Shown here piece by piece: positions 13,665 to 23,788 of a stretch of 45,638 bases of DNA (position 1 is the stretch's first letter; the number at the start of each line of letters is the position of its first letter). Source of the DNA: RQOF01 sp964461135 (lineage in GTDB: Bacteria; Calditrichota; Calditrichia; RBG-13-44-9). Under the pieces are notes generated by a model. The model had not been told where the DNA came from, made no database searches, and was given only the letters and a program-made list of their open reading frames with translations. The stretch spans positions 1 through 45,638 of the forward strand of contig CAYWTB010000030.1 in assembly GCA_964461135.1 (NCBI GenBank), read 5' to 3'. Made by a program: the position numbers and the translations under genes.

Positions 13665-14965
13665 GCTACCCTCCCTCTCGAATTGACAAAAGTCTTTGCA
13701 AGATTTTCATCTTCCAATTCATAGATAAAATTATTTTGCCTGGCTTCGGAGACATCCAAATCATACTGCCAGCTGATTCCATGCTTCTCATTCAATCCAA
13801 AAAATTTTTGACTCGGGGGCTCAGCTGCTTTCAGCTTACCCATACTGTATTCATTGGGTCCAATTAAGGAACCGTTCATTAAAACTTCTTTGCGGAGGTC
13901 AGACGGCTGGTGAAAATGTCCCATTACCCGAAAATCCCACTGATTCATTTTCAGCTTTCGCCTCATTTTCTGATCACGAGCCGAATCATTTTCAATTCCA
14001 TAATAAGGCGTTCGATAGTACATCTGAATGTTATCACCATGACTGCAGAGTATCTGATGTCCTAAATGAGTGGCAACGAAGCCGGTACTTGGGGGGATCT
14101 CAAAATAAATACGTCCTTCGTTTATGTATTCGGACAACAGCAGGGACAAAACTTGATACAACAACCAATCATAGTTATTAAAAACCGCATGCTTAAATTC
14201 TTTTTTCTGTGTCGTTCTGCCATGATTCCCCACAACTCCGATAATCCATATTTCAGGGAAGACTTTCAGGTACATAAGTATAGATTGAGCATAAACCAGG
14301 GCAGACATCAAAATGGTCTGCATCATAGGTAACGCATTGGTTTTCTGTAACTCAATATGAATATCGCCACTAACCATATCACCAAGCATGAAAATGTTCA
14401 ACCTGGGAATATAAAAATTCTGCCTAAACATTTCGGTCAGACGAATAACTTTCCGGGTCAAATAATAATTCCTGTCAGCAAAAACATCGATATCGTAATT
14501 ATTAAAACCCTGCATTTCATCAAACAATACAACCTCTCCGGCATGATGATCAGAGAGCAATAAATTGGCATGTTCTAACTTCTTGTCACCCGGAGACCCA
14601 ATATCTGGGATCTTTGCAATCCTGGGCATTTTGGGAACAAGGCTTTGCAGTACATTGACAATATCTAATTGGCGGGATTGGAATTCTTTTAAACCAAGCA
14701 AATCTTTCTTTAAATCACTAACCTCACGCTTCAATGCCACGTTTTCAAGCTGGCATTTGAGATAATCGTCTGGATTTTCTTCTTTCGTCTTTTTCTCAAC
14801 TTTTCCTCCGGACTTTGCCCACTCCCTTCTCCAGACTTTCACCGACTCATAAGAAGCCGTGAATTTATGTCTACTGACTAATAAATCGTAAACTGCCTTC
14901 GCCCCATATCCATCTTTAAAATATTTTTCTACAATCTCCTTATACTTTTCATAAGCTTTAGCCAT
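13661..14965 (-). CDS. calcineurin-like metallophosphoesterase with N-terminal HTH and coiled coil
   Basis: 434 residues. Residues 1-50 form a helix-turn-helix-like unit (YGAKAVYDLLVSR...SYESVKVWRRE), 65-105 a coiled coil, and 130-360 a metallophosphoesterase with all signatures: Asp139-His140, Gly195-Asp196, Gly246-Asn-His-Gly-Arg250, Ser308-His-Gly-Asp311 and Gly349-His-Phe-His352. The fold acts on phosphodiesters in proteins or nucleic acids; the N-terminal DNA-binding unit suggests DNA as target. It sits between the fibre and lysis genes. A similar HTH occurs in terminase small subunits, but no ATPase is present. Confidence 0.85.
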   Translation of the reverse strand: MAKAYEKYKEIVEKYFKDGYGAKAVYDLLVSRHKFTASYESVKVWRREWAKSGGKVEKKTKEENPDDYLKCQLENVALKREVSDLKKDLLGLKEFQSRQLDIVNVLQSLVPKMPRIAKIPDIGSPGDKKLEHANLLLSDHHAGEVVLFDEMQGFNNYDIDVFADRNYYLTRKVIRLTEMFRQNFYIPRLNIFMLGDMVSGDIHIELQKTNALPMMQTILMSALVYAQSILMYLKVFPEIWIIGVVGNHGRTTQKKEFKHAVFNNYDWLLYQVLSLLLSEYINEGRIYFEIPPSTGFVATHLGHQILCSHGDNIQMYYRTPYYGIENDSARDQKMRRKLKMNQWDFRVMGHFHQPSDLRKEVLMNGSLIGPNEYSMGKLKAAEPPSQKFFGLNEKHGISWQYDLDVSEARQNNFIYELEDENLAKTFVNSRGRVA

Positions 14966-15031
14966 AAAATCCCTTTCATTAAATCATATCCCTATTCTCC
15001 AACTAATTGTTTTTATATAAGTTGCGAAGGT

Positions 15032-15060
15032 AAATTGCATCTGGATAAAACCTTTGTCAA
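15032..15060 (-). promoter_or_regulatory. sigma-70-like promoter before metallophosphoesterase
   Basis: Minus strand TTGACA (15060-15055), 17-bp spacer, CAATTT (15037-15032). The -35 and following AAGGTTTTATC closely match the 5130-5158 promoter. Confidence 0.45.
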
Positions 15061-15104
15061 ATTAAAAAAGGTTAATATCATTTTTTGATTAACATAACAT
15101 CTAT

Positions 15105-15398
15105 TTAGTGCGTTAGAACTTCTCTGATATAATCAAAGGCAAAAATAAATATTTTCCATAGACCGCTAATTAAAAGAACCGCTCCCCCGGTCAGCAAGGC
15201 CCACTTGCTTTCTATTCGATCAATCCTTTTGTCCAGCTTAGATATTTCTTGGTCCTGATCAATAACTCTGAGATCCTCAGATGTAATATGAGCATCCATT
15301 TTTTGTGTGAGATTTCCTACCATGCCTATTAGCATATCCATTTTCCCTTCCAATCGACCAATATCTCTTTGAGTCTGACCGTGTCCTGAAGTTTCCAT
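15105..15398 (-). CDS. XhlA-like coiled-coil membrane protein
   Basis: About 97 residues: a coiled coil (DIGRLEGKMDMLIGMVGNLT and on to about residue 65), then a C-terminal membrane segment (WALLTGGAVLLISGLWKIFI). This matches the hemolysin XhlA/phage lysis accessory layout. The ATG at 15398 follows GAGGGAGAG with good spacing; the frame to 15416 begins with TTG inside that region and is not used. A tandem operator pair lies upstream. Confidence 0.65.
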   Translation of the reverse strand: METSGHGQTQRDIGRLEGKMDMLIGMVGNLTQKMDAHITSEDLRVIDQDQEISKLDKRIDRIESKWALLTGGAVLLISGLWKIFIFAFDYIREVLTH

Positions 15399-15420
15399 GA
15401 TTAAACTCTCCCTCAAAATG

Positions 15421-15467
15421 TAACAGTATACTAAACCCTTAACCCAATATCGTATTTTATACTAAAC
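15421..15467 (-). promoter_or_regulatory. tandem GTTTAG-family operators
   Basis: TAACAGTATACTAAAC (15421-15436) and GTATTTTATACTAAAC (15452-15467), 31 bp apart, between the fibre gene and the XhlA-like gene. Confidence 0.65.
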
Positions 15468-15510
15468 TATTCAAGTAAAAATTCATTATGCTTAATTCTT
15501 TACTAATTTA

Positions 15511-17904
15511 TTAGACAATTTCCGAGGTTATATAAATATTTGGCCTTCTCATATAAGCCTGGATAGGATTAAATCCAGAATCCTGCCCACCTTCCAATCC
15601 CACAGCAAATACGTAATATGTATAATTCGTTAGACTGGAAATATCTACTGACACCGTAAAATCAGCATAAGAACTGACATTAAAACTTACCGTTCCACTT
15701 CCACCGATCACCCCTGCCTGAGTTTTATGTTTTATCAGTAACCTTCCCTGTACGAAATCGGATACATTTGCCAGCCTGCATTGAGCAGTGACCCCTAGAT
15801 ATTTATCTCCCGGTCTTTTTAAGAATGTTCCGGTTAGTTTTGCATAATCAGCACCAGAATTATAAGCTGCTAACCATTCCGTGTTGGGATCGGGAGCGTT
15901 ACTTGTTGCACCGGTAGCCGAGCTCAAATTGTTATACAAAATCCGAATATTGTTCGGGGCATGAATGCTACCATCAACTTCAAGCTTATTCTGAATCTTA
16001 ACATCTCCGCTTCCAAACCATGCAGCCCAGGCACGTCCAGAACCAGATATTACAGCATCCGCACGAACCGCATAGGCATTTCCGGCATTTTCCGCTTGTG
16101 CATACGATTCCAACCCATAAGCATTTCCATTAGCAGTCGCGGCTCGACCATCACTCTTTATACCTTTTGCATCTCCACCAAAAGCCTGTACTAGAGTTTC
16201 GACACCCGTCGCACCACCACCCCCATCATTTGAAACATGTATGTCCGTTCCCTTAATAACCTGCAACGCATTTGTCAGAAGCGCTGACAACGGAAGGATT
16301 ATTTCTGTTCCATCTTCTACAGTTTTAAAAATGGACAGATACCCGGGTTTAATCTCGACCCATTCATTTAATCCACCATTTCTTACATCTATGAGCCCAT
16401 CTTTAACTGAGATCCCCGGTCCTTGTCCCCAAATATTGTCGTCAATAGTAACAACAGGATCGAAAACATTGAACTGGTAAAATTTTAACGTACCATTCAC
16501 TCCATCTATCACAATCCGCTTATCCATCGTGCCAGGCGATGTTCTAATAATGCCTCCCGTGATCGTTGATCCGCTTCCCAGGGTTAAATCACCTGTGGGC
16601 ATTGAGATAGCCTGGCTTATAGCCATGAAAACGACCTGACCCATATTATCAGTGATTATAAGAGAATCGTCATAAGTATCCAGGACAATTCTTTGCGCTG
16701 CATCAGAACCACTTGCATTTCCACCAACAATAAACCCATCTTCAAGCTGATGGCTACCCGAAGCCGGACCCCAAGTTCCCGGAGTAGTGGCGTATTGCCG
16801 AAATCCTATTGACGTAACATTTAGTAATGCACGTGCCTCTCTGTCTACTCCATTATAGATCACTCTCCAGGTACTTACTGTATCACCAACCTCACCACTC
16901 GTAACATAAGCATAGCCACTATCAGGAAATCCATCTACATTTGAAAGAGTTATATCTTCCGATTCCTGTTTTATAGAAACATTATCGATGTCAAAGGGTC
17001 CTGTTGTATTAGTATCATCTGCCCAAATCTTTATTCCACCTACCTCGCGGATTGTCGTGAATTGCAAATCATGACTTCCATTCGTATACTCTGCAGCAGG
17101 AACAAGAACATTATCAAATTCATCCCTTAATTCCAACCTCGCATGACCCGTAGGCATAATAAGATCAAACTTCCAATGGAACTCCCTTCCCGATTTTAAA
17201 GCGATTACGCCAAACGATTGATCCAAACTACTGGAAGAAGTGTTATCGTTGTGAGCAACGCCCCCAGTGATAGTCCAAGCCTGACCCGGGGTCCAGCCTG
17301 AACCATCAACAAATCCACCATTAGTGATATATTCTGAAGTGGGGGATAAAATAGTGCTAACGGTCTGAGTTCCAATTTTTCGGGCATGTGGACCTGTGGA
17401 AAATATACCGCCTCTGATGCCTTCATAGCCAATTACGGGAGCATCCGTTGAAGCCCCTATTCGCTCATTAACAAGATCAATCATGGGATTACCAGCCGGA
17501 GATTTCAAAACTTTATTTGCTACATCTAAAAGAATATTTGCAGAGGCATCTTTAATATTCTTTCTAAGAGCTCCATCTGTATCAATAACAACAGATGTAT
17601 CTGAAACTAACTCCAGCTGGCCGGTAGAAGCTATCTTTAATACACCACCTAATTTTTTATCATTTTTTATACCATCGGTATCAAGATTATCATAACCGTA
17701 TCCGGCTCCGGTTCGCTGATTATCCGTTACAAAACGTTTATTGGCAACATCCGTGATATTATCCGTGGTCTTATTAACTACACCTGCTTGTGACAAGTCC
17801 ACATTCCCATTATTCAATGCAGATTTATTAACTTTTCCAAAAGTAATCCCATCTTGAAATTTATCTAAACTGAGACACACTACTGGACTATGGGTTACAC
17901 TCAT
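15511..17904 (-). CDS. tail fibre or receptor-binding protein
   Basis: 797 residues, low in Cys and rich in Gly, Asn, Ser and Thr. The N-terminus has ITDVANKRFVTDNQRTGAGY, a phage fibre motif. A jelly-roll, carbohydrate-binding-like segment follows at about 190-310 (NGGFVDGSGWTPGQAWTITG to DIDNVSI). The remainder is fibre-like beta sequence. It is the last gene of the tail operon, the usual place for receptor-binding fibres. Confidence 0.75.
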   Translation of the reverse strand: MSVTHSPVVCLSLDKFQDGITFGKVNKSALNNGNVDLSQAGVVNKTTDNITDVANKRFVTDNQRTGAGYGYDNLDTDGIKNDKKLGGVLKIASTGQLELVSDTSVVIDTDGALRKNIKDASANILLDVANKVLKSPAGNPMIDLVNERIGASTDAPVIGYEGIRGGIFSTGPHARKIGTQTVSTILSPTSEYITNGGFVDGSGWTPGQAWTITGGVAHNDNTSSSSLDQSFGVIALKSGREFHWKFDLIMPTGHARLELRDEFDNVLVPAAEYTNGSHDLQFTTIREVGGIKIWADDTNTTGPFDIDNVSIKQESEDITLSNVDGFPDSGYAYVTSGEVGDTVSTWRVIYNGVDREARALLNVTSIGFRQYATTPGTWGPASGSHQLEDGFIVGGNASGSDAAQRIVLDTYDDSLIITDNMGQVVFMAISQAISMPTGDLTLGSGSTITGGIIRTSPGTMDKRIVIDGVNGTLKFYQFNVFDPVVTIDDNIWGQGPGISVKDGLIDVRNGGLNEWVEIKPGYLSIFKTVEDGTEIILPLSALLTNALQVIKGTDIHVSNDGGGGATGVETLVQAFGGDAKGIKSDGRAATANGNAYGLESYAQAENAGNAYAVRADAVISGSGRAWAAWFGSGDVKIQNKLEVDGSIHAPNNIRILYNNLSSATGATSNAPDPNTEWLAAYNSGADYAKLTGTFLKRPGDKYLGVTAQCRLANVSDFVQGRLLIKHKTQAGVIGGSGTVSFNVSSYADFTVSVDISSLTNYTYYVFAVGLEGGQDSGFNPIQAYMRRPNIYITSEIV

Positions 17905-17922
17905 TACAGAATCCCTTCACAT

Positions 17923-18543
17923 TCAAATAATTTTCGTAAAACTGCTAATCCAAAACTGATGCCATTTCCCTAAATCTAAATCTGGCACCTGATAAGTAAA
18001 TCCGGAAGCTTTTCCCCGATATACAAGTACGGCACTTCCCTCGTTCAAATTCCCTTGAACGGTTTGGGCATCTTTCTTCACTTCAATGTAGTCTAAAAGC
18101 CTACTCTCATCATTAACCCAATTCAATGAAATGGCATTACTGTGCGGTGTTACTTTAAGATCGGTTGGATCCGGAACTGAAAAAGTCAATACAATGCTTC
18201 CACTCAACGGTGTACTATAATTGTCTTGGTAAATTGCATACACCCGATACCATACCGTGGATATCGCTTCATAACTATCATCAACAAAAAAAGCCTGGCC
18301 ACCCACAATATCTTCGGGCTTTATTGTTCCGATCAAAGAATACTCATCCGGAATTCCAACAGAACTCCAAATCTCGTATCGAGTAACAAACGGATCCGGG
18401 GATACATCAAATTGTATCTCAACCACATCACCATTTTCAGTCAGAATTAAATTCGTTGGTGGATCGGGCTTATGGGTCCAGGGTGGCTCGCTCGCATCTA
18501 TATATTTTTTCCACACACCATTATCTATCTGAACAATCTTCAT
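17923..18543 (-). CDS. tail protein with fibronectin type III-like domains
   Basis: 206 residues with two FN3-like domains: about 25-120 (PDPPTNLILTENGDVVEIQF through WYRVYAIYQDN) and about 130-205 (PDPTDLKVTPHSNAISLNWV through WHQFWISSF). FN3 units are common in phage tail and fibre proteins and probably bind host surface sugars weakly. It starts after GGAGGTACTTCC and overlaps the preceding stop. Confidence 0.7.
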   Translation of the reverse strand: MKIVQIDNGVWKKYIDASEPPWTHKPDPPTNLILTENGDVVEIQFDVSPDPFVTRYEIWSSVGIPDEYSLIGTIKPEDIVGGQAFFVDDSYEAISTVWYRVYAIYQDNYSTPLSGSIVLTFSVPDPTDLKVTPHSNAISLNWVNDESRLLDYIEVKKDAQTVQGNLNEGSAVLVYRGKASGFTYQVPDLDLGKWHQFWISSFTKII

Positions 18544-19274
18544 GGAAGTACCTCCGGTTCCGGATTCATAATCAAAGCCAAATAGTCAACCGAAGCCTTT
18601 CCTTTATAGAGATATCCGTATTTACACACCAATTTGTCCGCATAATCTTCTGGGATCTTACGAAGGGTCTCATCTTTAAAAGTAATTAAAATCATATGGC
18701 CGGCCCATCCTGATTCAGTAAAAATCTGTCTGCAATAACCGACATCATCAGCCATTACAATATCAGCTATATCCTTGCCAAAAAGTTTCGAGCCCACCCC
18801 AATCGAAACCTTTGTTCCGGCATCATTAAATCCAGCCCCTTTATATTTTCTGACATAAGTTCCGGGAACAACCTCAATACCATACTTGCCCTTTTTATCT
18901 GATACGGTCCAGAACAAAACTTCTCCAGTAGTCGGATCACAAAAATCAATTTGCACACCGGCTACCGGTTCACCATTCCGTTCAACCACACCCTCTAACC
19001 ATTGATCATTAAAAATCAGATCTGCTTCTCCATTCGGAACATCGATTTCAACCCGAACAATTACAATGCTTCCCTGGTTGGCTATAGAGAGAACTTTACC
19101 CAGATCATTTGTGGTATTCAGCGTATCTACAACCGTAATCCAATTCGTGCCATTGTCAAAACTCACTTGCATTTTCAGCTGATAACCGGCAGGTAGCTCG
19201 TAATTCGAAATCAAATTCATTTTGTCCGGAGTAACAGACAAACTGAATGGCTTACTGGTAAATCCGTAAATCAT
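18540..19274 (-). CDS. tail structural protein with carboxypeptidase-regulatory-like domain
   Basis: 244 residues. The central part (about 115-150, GVVERNGEPVAGVQIDFC then GKYGIEVVPGTY) resembles the carboxypeptidase regulatory/Ig-like repeat seen in surface proteins. The rest is unrecognised. Overlaps both neighbours by 4 bp, so it is embedded in the fibre operon. Confidence 0.6.
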   Translation of the reverse strand: MIYGFTSKPFSLSVTPDKMNLISNYELPAGYQLKMQVSFDNGTNWITVVDTLNTTNDLGKVLSIANQGSIVIVRVEIDVPNGEADLIFNDQWLEGVVERNGEPVAGVQIDFCDPTTGEVLFWTVSDKKGKYGIEVVPGTYVRKYKGAGFNDAGTKVSIGVGSKLFGKDIADIVMADDVGYCRQIFTESGWAGHMILITFKDETLRKIPEDYADKLVCKYGYLYKGKASVDYLALIMNPEPEVLP

Positions 19275-19858
19275 AATCCCGCCATGAAAAATTTCAGTCC
19301 AACTTCCGTATTGTGTGGATTTGAAACTCTCATACCACTTATAAACAGACCATCCGCAACAAACTGCTTCGAAGTTAGCTTATGCCAGGTAGAATCCGGT
19401 TTCAATATTTCATAAGTCAACCCGGAACCGGTTTCCCGCGACACCGAATACTTCATCGCTGCATTGGTATTATCAGTGATCGAACTGGCCAGGAGAACCT
19501 CTCTCAATCCAATAGGATCAACGACAATAATATCATCCTGGGCTAATTCGGTCATGAACAAGGTCGAGCTCCCAACAATAGCTTTACTGCCATTGATCAC
19601 AGCTATCGTTCCGGTCGTTGTCGATGCGATAAATAACTGAAATTCAAAATCCAGTGGTAAAGCTGAACGGATAAACGAAAAAAGTCCAGCTGTCAGATTT
19701 ACAGGAAAAATCACTACACCACTGGCAAGAGCACTCAATGTTAAGGTCACATCTGAACCGGCTTTGATATTCAGATTTCTGATATTCAAACTTCCAATCG
19801 TACCTTTTATTCCACTTTCTTCTTTGTTTACTGTGGTAATAACTTCAACCTTTTCCAT
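19271..19858 (-). CDS. tail or fibre-associated structural protein
   Basis: 195 residues, beta-rich, with no recognised family. It lies between baseplate-fibre genes and overlaps the next start by 4 bp; ribosome site AGGAGATAAAGA. Role in the fibre or baseplate edge is inferred from position. Confidence 0.6.
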   Translation of the reverse strand: MEKVEVITTVNKEESGIKGTIGSLNIRNLNIKAGSDVTLTLSALASGVVIFPVNLTAGLFSFIRSALPLDFEFQLFIASTTTGTIAVINGSKAIVGSSTLFMTELAQDDIIVVDPIGLREVLLASSITDNTNAAMKYSVSRETGSGLTYEILKPDSTWHKLTSKQFVADGLFISGMRVSNPHNTEVGLKFFMAGL

Positions 19859-19868
19859 TCTTTATCTC

Positions 19869-21683
19869 CTATTTGGTTTTTACATAATAGATCGTGAGCG
19901 TTCCAGTCATATCTATCGTATTTCCATAACTTCCATCAACCACATCGATCACTAAAACGAATGGACTATTCACTATTAGATTCAATTCACCCTGAACCAA
20001 ACCAGGAGCGGAAACCTCAACGGACTTATAATCTGCTTCCTGACCATCAGCATAGAAACGTACTTTTCCAGTAGCACTCACACTGCTAACCAACAGACTG
20101 GCCTTAACAATCTTCCCGGGATCCAATGGAATCTTATCAACAATCGCTCCACTTCCCGAAGCAATACTGAACTTTCCAAACGATATGGGAATCTCTCTGC
20201 TTAATTCCAGAACTTCATTCACCGTTGAAATTTCTTGACTCAACAGGCTTAATCGGGTTGCATTCTTTTCATCAACCACCTTCACTCGATCCCTAATATT
20301 GTCAATCGTAGAATACTGAACGCTATCAAGAGCCAACTTGACATTTTCTTCCAGTTTATCTAACTGGCTCAACAATTCAGATTTATCTTCGTCTAATGTC
20401 AACTTGGATTGCGAATCTCCTTCAACAACTGCTGTGGCAATCGATCTATTTTTGGAAGCTATCTGAGTTTGAACCAACTGGATTTCATTCAAGGTCTGTT
20501 GTAGATCAACAACCGATTCTTCGGCAACCATTTCCTCTGGAAATTTTCTCAATATCACATCCGGTAAAGTCCCATCCAGATTGTACTTTATCCATTGTCC
20601 CGTACTGCCATTAAAATACCATAGACCCGGTTCAACGGGGGCTTCTGTCATAGCAACCACATTGTCACGAAATACATGCCCCATAAAAGAATCAGCATGA
20701 TCGGAGGTTTCTAACGGTGCTGTAAACTGATGGTTATTCCCATCTTTTCCAAGAACAACCCAATCGCTCCACTTTCCGGATCGGGTAACAGAACGGATTG
20801 CACAATGAATAACATAACTGTGCGTATTGACCGTGGGAATTATATCGGCAAAATAAACATTACGGTTCTTTGATGCAGGAATAGCCATAATATACTCAGT
20901 CGATACAGTGGCAACTGCACCATTAATCTGAAAAACGATTAATTCGAAGAACGCCACTTCATCGTTATTAACCAAAGCCGGATATTGCCAGGTTACTCTG
21001 AACCGATATCTTTCTTCGCCGTAATTCATCCGCACTTTACGCATCGAGTCAATCTGAAAATTTGAGGGAATATTCGGTTTGCTGGGTGAAACTGGTATCA
21101 CCAACGGTTCATTGTTTTCAAAAAGCTGAACTGAATCCCAATACTTTGCATCACAGAATTTCGATAATGGTACAGACAATAATGGTGTCACTTCGGTATA
21201 CGAACCATCCGCACCAATCGTACCCAGGTCGATATAAACATTAGTCGCATCATCAACTGGAACGGAAGCACCGGTTTCAATAGCTGCACTGTAAGAATAA
21301 TAATTCGGCCCATCCAGAGTGGGACCACCGGGAACCACAACGGAGGTTCCAGATCGAGAAATCGTGATGTGAAAATAAACGTGCATGGTAGATCCCGGAG
21401 TCGGAATTGCCTGCGGAGAAGCAAGGCTCACCATAAATTCTTTATGAAATATCGTGCCGGCACTCAAAATATAATCCGTGACTCCATGGGATAAAGACAA
21501 GCCAGTTACCCTAACCGTACCCACAACTTTATCCATTAATTCTCTATGCCGGTATAACTGGATTTCCTGAGTATGATTATGCTCATAATCTGGTACAACT
21601 GCAGGTCTGGGCAAAAACTCAACTTTTATTCGATTTGCAGACGCATTAAAAACAAGATCTGTAGACTTTAACGGATCAGCCAT
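19869..21683 (-). CDS. baseplate-proximal tail fibre protein
   Basis: 604 residues. N-terminal beta domains; an FN3-like part near 205-315 (PSKPNIPSNFQIDSMRKVRM through VIHCAIRSV); a coiled coil around 390-490 (VVDLQQTLNEIQLVQTQIAS and onward); a C-terminal beta domain. The order of Ig-like, coiled-coil and tip domains is typical of a trimeric fibre. Directly downstream of the gpI-like gene, as in P2-type tails. Confidence 0.7.
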   Translation of the reverse strand: MADPLKSTDLVFNASANRIKVEFLPRPAVVPDYEHNHTQEIQLYRHRELMDKVVGTVRVTGLSLSHGVTDYILSAGTIFHKEFMVSLASPQAIPTPGSTMHVYFHITISRSGTSVVVPGGPTLDGPNYYSYSAAIETGASVPVDDATNVYIDLGTIGADGSYTEVTPLLSVPLSKFCDAKYWDSVQLFENNEPLVIPVSPSKPNIPSNFQIDSMRKVRMNYGEERYRFRVTWQYPALVNNDEVAFFELIVFQINGAVATVSTEYIMAIPASKNRNVYFADIIPTVNTHSYVIHCAIRSVTRSGKWSDWVVLGKDGNNHQFTAPLETSDHADSFMGHVFRDNVVAMTEAPVEPGLWYFNGSTGQWIKYNLDGTLPDVILRKFPEEMVAEESVVDLQQTLNEIQLVQTQIASKNRSIATAVVEGDSQSKLTLDEDKSELLSQLDKLEENVKLALDSVQYSTIDNIRDRVKVVDEKNATRLSLLSQEISTVNEVLELSREIPISFGKFSIASGSGAIVDKIPLDPGKIVKASLLVSSVSATGKVRFYADGQEADYKSVEVSAPGLVQGELNLIVNSPFVLVIDVVDGSYGNTIDMTGTLTIYYVKTK

Positions 21684-21694
21684 TTTTCATCTCC

Positions 21695-22330
21695 TTATGG
21701 ATTTTCAACAAAAACAAAATTCAATGTAATCGAGCCCGAATCTCCCATTGGGACAAACCATTCACCCACTTCTTCACAGAAATCCCGGATTTGCTGAGTC
21801 AATGACCCAACTCCCTGACCGGTGATGGTCAGAGTGAAACTTCGAGCAAACCAATCATTTGTGATATAATACTTACAGATATCATTTACCCCGCCCGCCG
21901 TTTTCATATCATCCCAATTCGGATAAGCACAATCCTGCATCTGTCCATAAAACAAGATTCCACCATAATTCATGTCAGCAACTACATCTACCGTAATTCC
22001 AAGTCCGGTAAATGTCGTGTTCAAATAGAACTCAAAGCCAGCTTCGGTAAATCTTCTATTATGAATGGTTAAAGCATTTCTTAGCAAAGCCCGTTTGGCA
22101 AGCGAAGTGGCAAAATCCGGAAGAATCAAACCCATTTCTTTAGCGTGATAGGGCAATAATTCTTCCGGACACCCATCAACATCTATGACAGATTTCAATT
22201 TCATAATCTCATCATACTGTTGCTGATACATGTAATCCAAAACCGCAAGGAATTTGATCATCTGTGCGGATTGGAGAGTATCGGGAATCGCCCTGCTTGG
22301 CTTAATCGTTTCCAAACTAACCGTATTCAT
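21695..22330 (-). CDS. baseplate wedge protein, P2 gpI-like
   Basis: 211 residues. Resembles tail protein I: a helical N-terminus (LQSAQMIKFLAVLDYMYQQQ) and CPEELLPYHAKEMGLIL. In P2-type phages gpI completes the baseplate wedge with gpJ and gp25/W and anchors fibres. It follows gpJ by 3 bp and has a GGAGG site. Confidence 0.7.
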   Translation of the reverse strand: MNTVSLETIKPSRAIPDTLQSAQMIKFLAVLDYMYQQQYDEIMKLKSVIDVDGCPEELLPYHAKEMGLILPDFATSLAKRALLRNALTIHNRRFTEAGFEFYLNTTFTGLGITVDVVADMNYGGILFYGQMQDCAYPNWDDMKTAGGVNDICKYYITNDWFARSFTLTITGQGVGSLTQQIRDFCEEVGEWFVPMGDSGSITLNFVFVENP

Positions 22331-22333
22331 CTA

Positions 22334-23788
22334 TCAAACCTCCTGTGGCATGAACGGATAATGAATCTTAATCACCGAACCGTTGACACTCACATTGAAC
22401 GTACTTCCCACATTCGTAATAATCTGATCGTATGTCAAAGACACATCACCAGCAGGAGCAGAAATTACAAAATCGTCTTTTACGGAAGCCATGTTTGCTA
22501 ATATCTTCCGGATCCTGTTTAAAGGGAATGTTTCGCCAAAGTTGTTCAGCCACCGGCCATTCTCGTCTTTGGACAATGGACTAAGCAGAGTATTTAGCTG
22601 GCTAACAATACTGGATTGAACTTCACTTTCCAAATATCCCCTATAAGTGTTCACCGTAAGCGTTACCATAATTGTCACATAATTCGGATCCACTACACTG
22701 GACGAATAGCCCATAACCAGTAAATTCTGAACCGCGGCTTGAACGGCATTCTTCAAACTCGGATCCGGAACGCCACCTCCATCTGGGATAATCGAAATCT
22801 GGATAACATTTCCAATTATATAGGCCGATGCCCGGGAAACACCCGTCAGGGACTCACAATAGACCTCGATGTCTTTCAGGGTAACAAGCCTTTCCAGGGA
22901 AAGTTTTTGCAGTGGTGCATATATCTTGGCATGTTCAATACTTTCCTTGTCCTGGCCACCGGAAGAAACATCCAAATTACTTACAGTAGTCAGGTTCAGA
23001 TTACTGGTATTCGATTCAATGGTCTTTAGAGTATCTATGACAATACTCCCTCTGTTCTCCCCAACCACCCGATATGTGATCACGATTGCTGACTGATCTG
23101 CAGGAATAGCTCCATTTACACCATTCCCAAATCTGACTATCGAATTCCCATCTTCCAGTAACTCCACAATATAGTGTTGCGAAGTCGGGCCGGAATCGAC
23201 AAAATGTTGAACCTCTGTCCATTGAACCCCACCAACCGTAACCACAAAACTACCATCAATGGCATTCTTGTTGGACAAAGCAATCTTAAAATAGGCTAAT
23301 CCATTTCCTGTGGCCGTTTCAGACTTAGATTCTCCCTCAACGAAAACCGTATCATATTGTGACAATTCAACATCAACTGTAAACTGTGATGCGTTTTCAA
23401 AGAAAACGGGTTGATTATCGATATTCTTGGTCGATAACTTTATAGCATAAGCAGGAACAACAATCTGTGCTTCCGTAACCTCGAAATTTAAACGAACGGT
23501 TGTCTGATAAGGAACGGCAGAAGCCAGTTCATAACCTAATTTCTTGCAGTGTGCTAATACGCTGGCACGTTCCTTTGCTGTAAACAAATTGAATTCCTGG
23601 GCAACTACATTAATAAACCAATTCGATCTGCCCATGGCTCGCAAATACGTTTCCAGAACAAACCAACCAATATCATTCTTGTCCTCAATATTCCATTCCG
23701 GAAAATTTGTTTGAGCAAAACTGGTGGCTTCCGCCAATAAAGTCTCAAAATCTAAGCCGGTAATTTCGAAATCAAATCTACTCGCCAT
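22334..23788 (-). CDS. baseplate protein J-like (wedge)
   Basis: 484 residues of the baseplate J/gp47 family. An N-terminal wedge region (FDFEITGLDFETLLAEATSF, NDIGWFVLETYLRAMG) is followed by the central part with SSGGQDKESIEHAKIYAP and the typical LVTLKDIEVYCESLTGVSRA. It forms baseplate wedges with gp25 and gpI. It overlaps the gp25-like gene by 37 bp. Confidence 0.85.
   Translation of the reverse strand: MASRFDFEITGLDFETLLAEATSFAQTNFPEWNIEDKNDIGWFVLETYLRAMGRSNWFINVVAQEFNLFTAKERASVLAHCKKLGYELASAVPYQTTVRLNFEVTEAQIVVPAYAIKLSTKNIDNQPVFFENASQFTVDVELSQYDTVFVEGESKSETATGNGLAYFKIALSNKNAIDGSFVVTVGGVQWTEVQHFVDSGPTSQHYIVELLEDGNSIVRFGNGVNGAIPADQSAIVITYRVVGENRGSIVIDTLKTIESNTSNLNLTTVSNLDVSSGGQDKESIEHAKIYAPLQKLSLERLVTLKDIEVYCESLTGVSRASAYIIGNVIQISIIPDGGGVPDPSLKNAVQAAVQNLLVMGYSSSVVDPNYVTIMVTLTVNTYRGYLESEVQSSIVSQLNTLLSPLSKDENGRWLNNFGETFPLNRIRKILANMASVKDDFVISAPAGDVSLTYDQIITNVGSTFNVSVNGSVIKIHYPFMPQEV

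Noticed and set aside
13661..14965. Terminase small or large subunit
   Set aside because: N-terminal HTH is reminiscent, but there are no Walker motifs and all metallophosphoesterase signatures are present.
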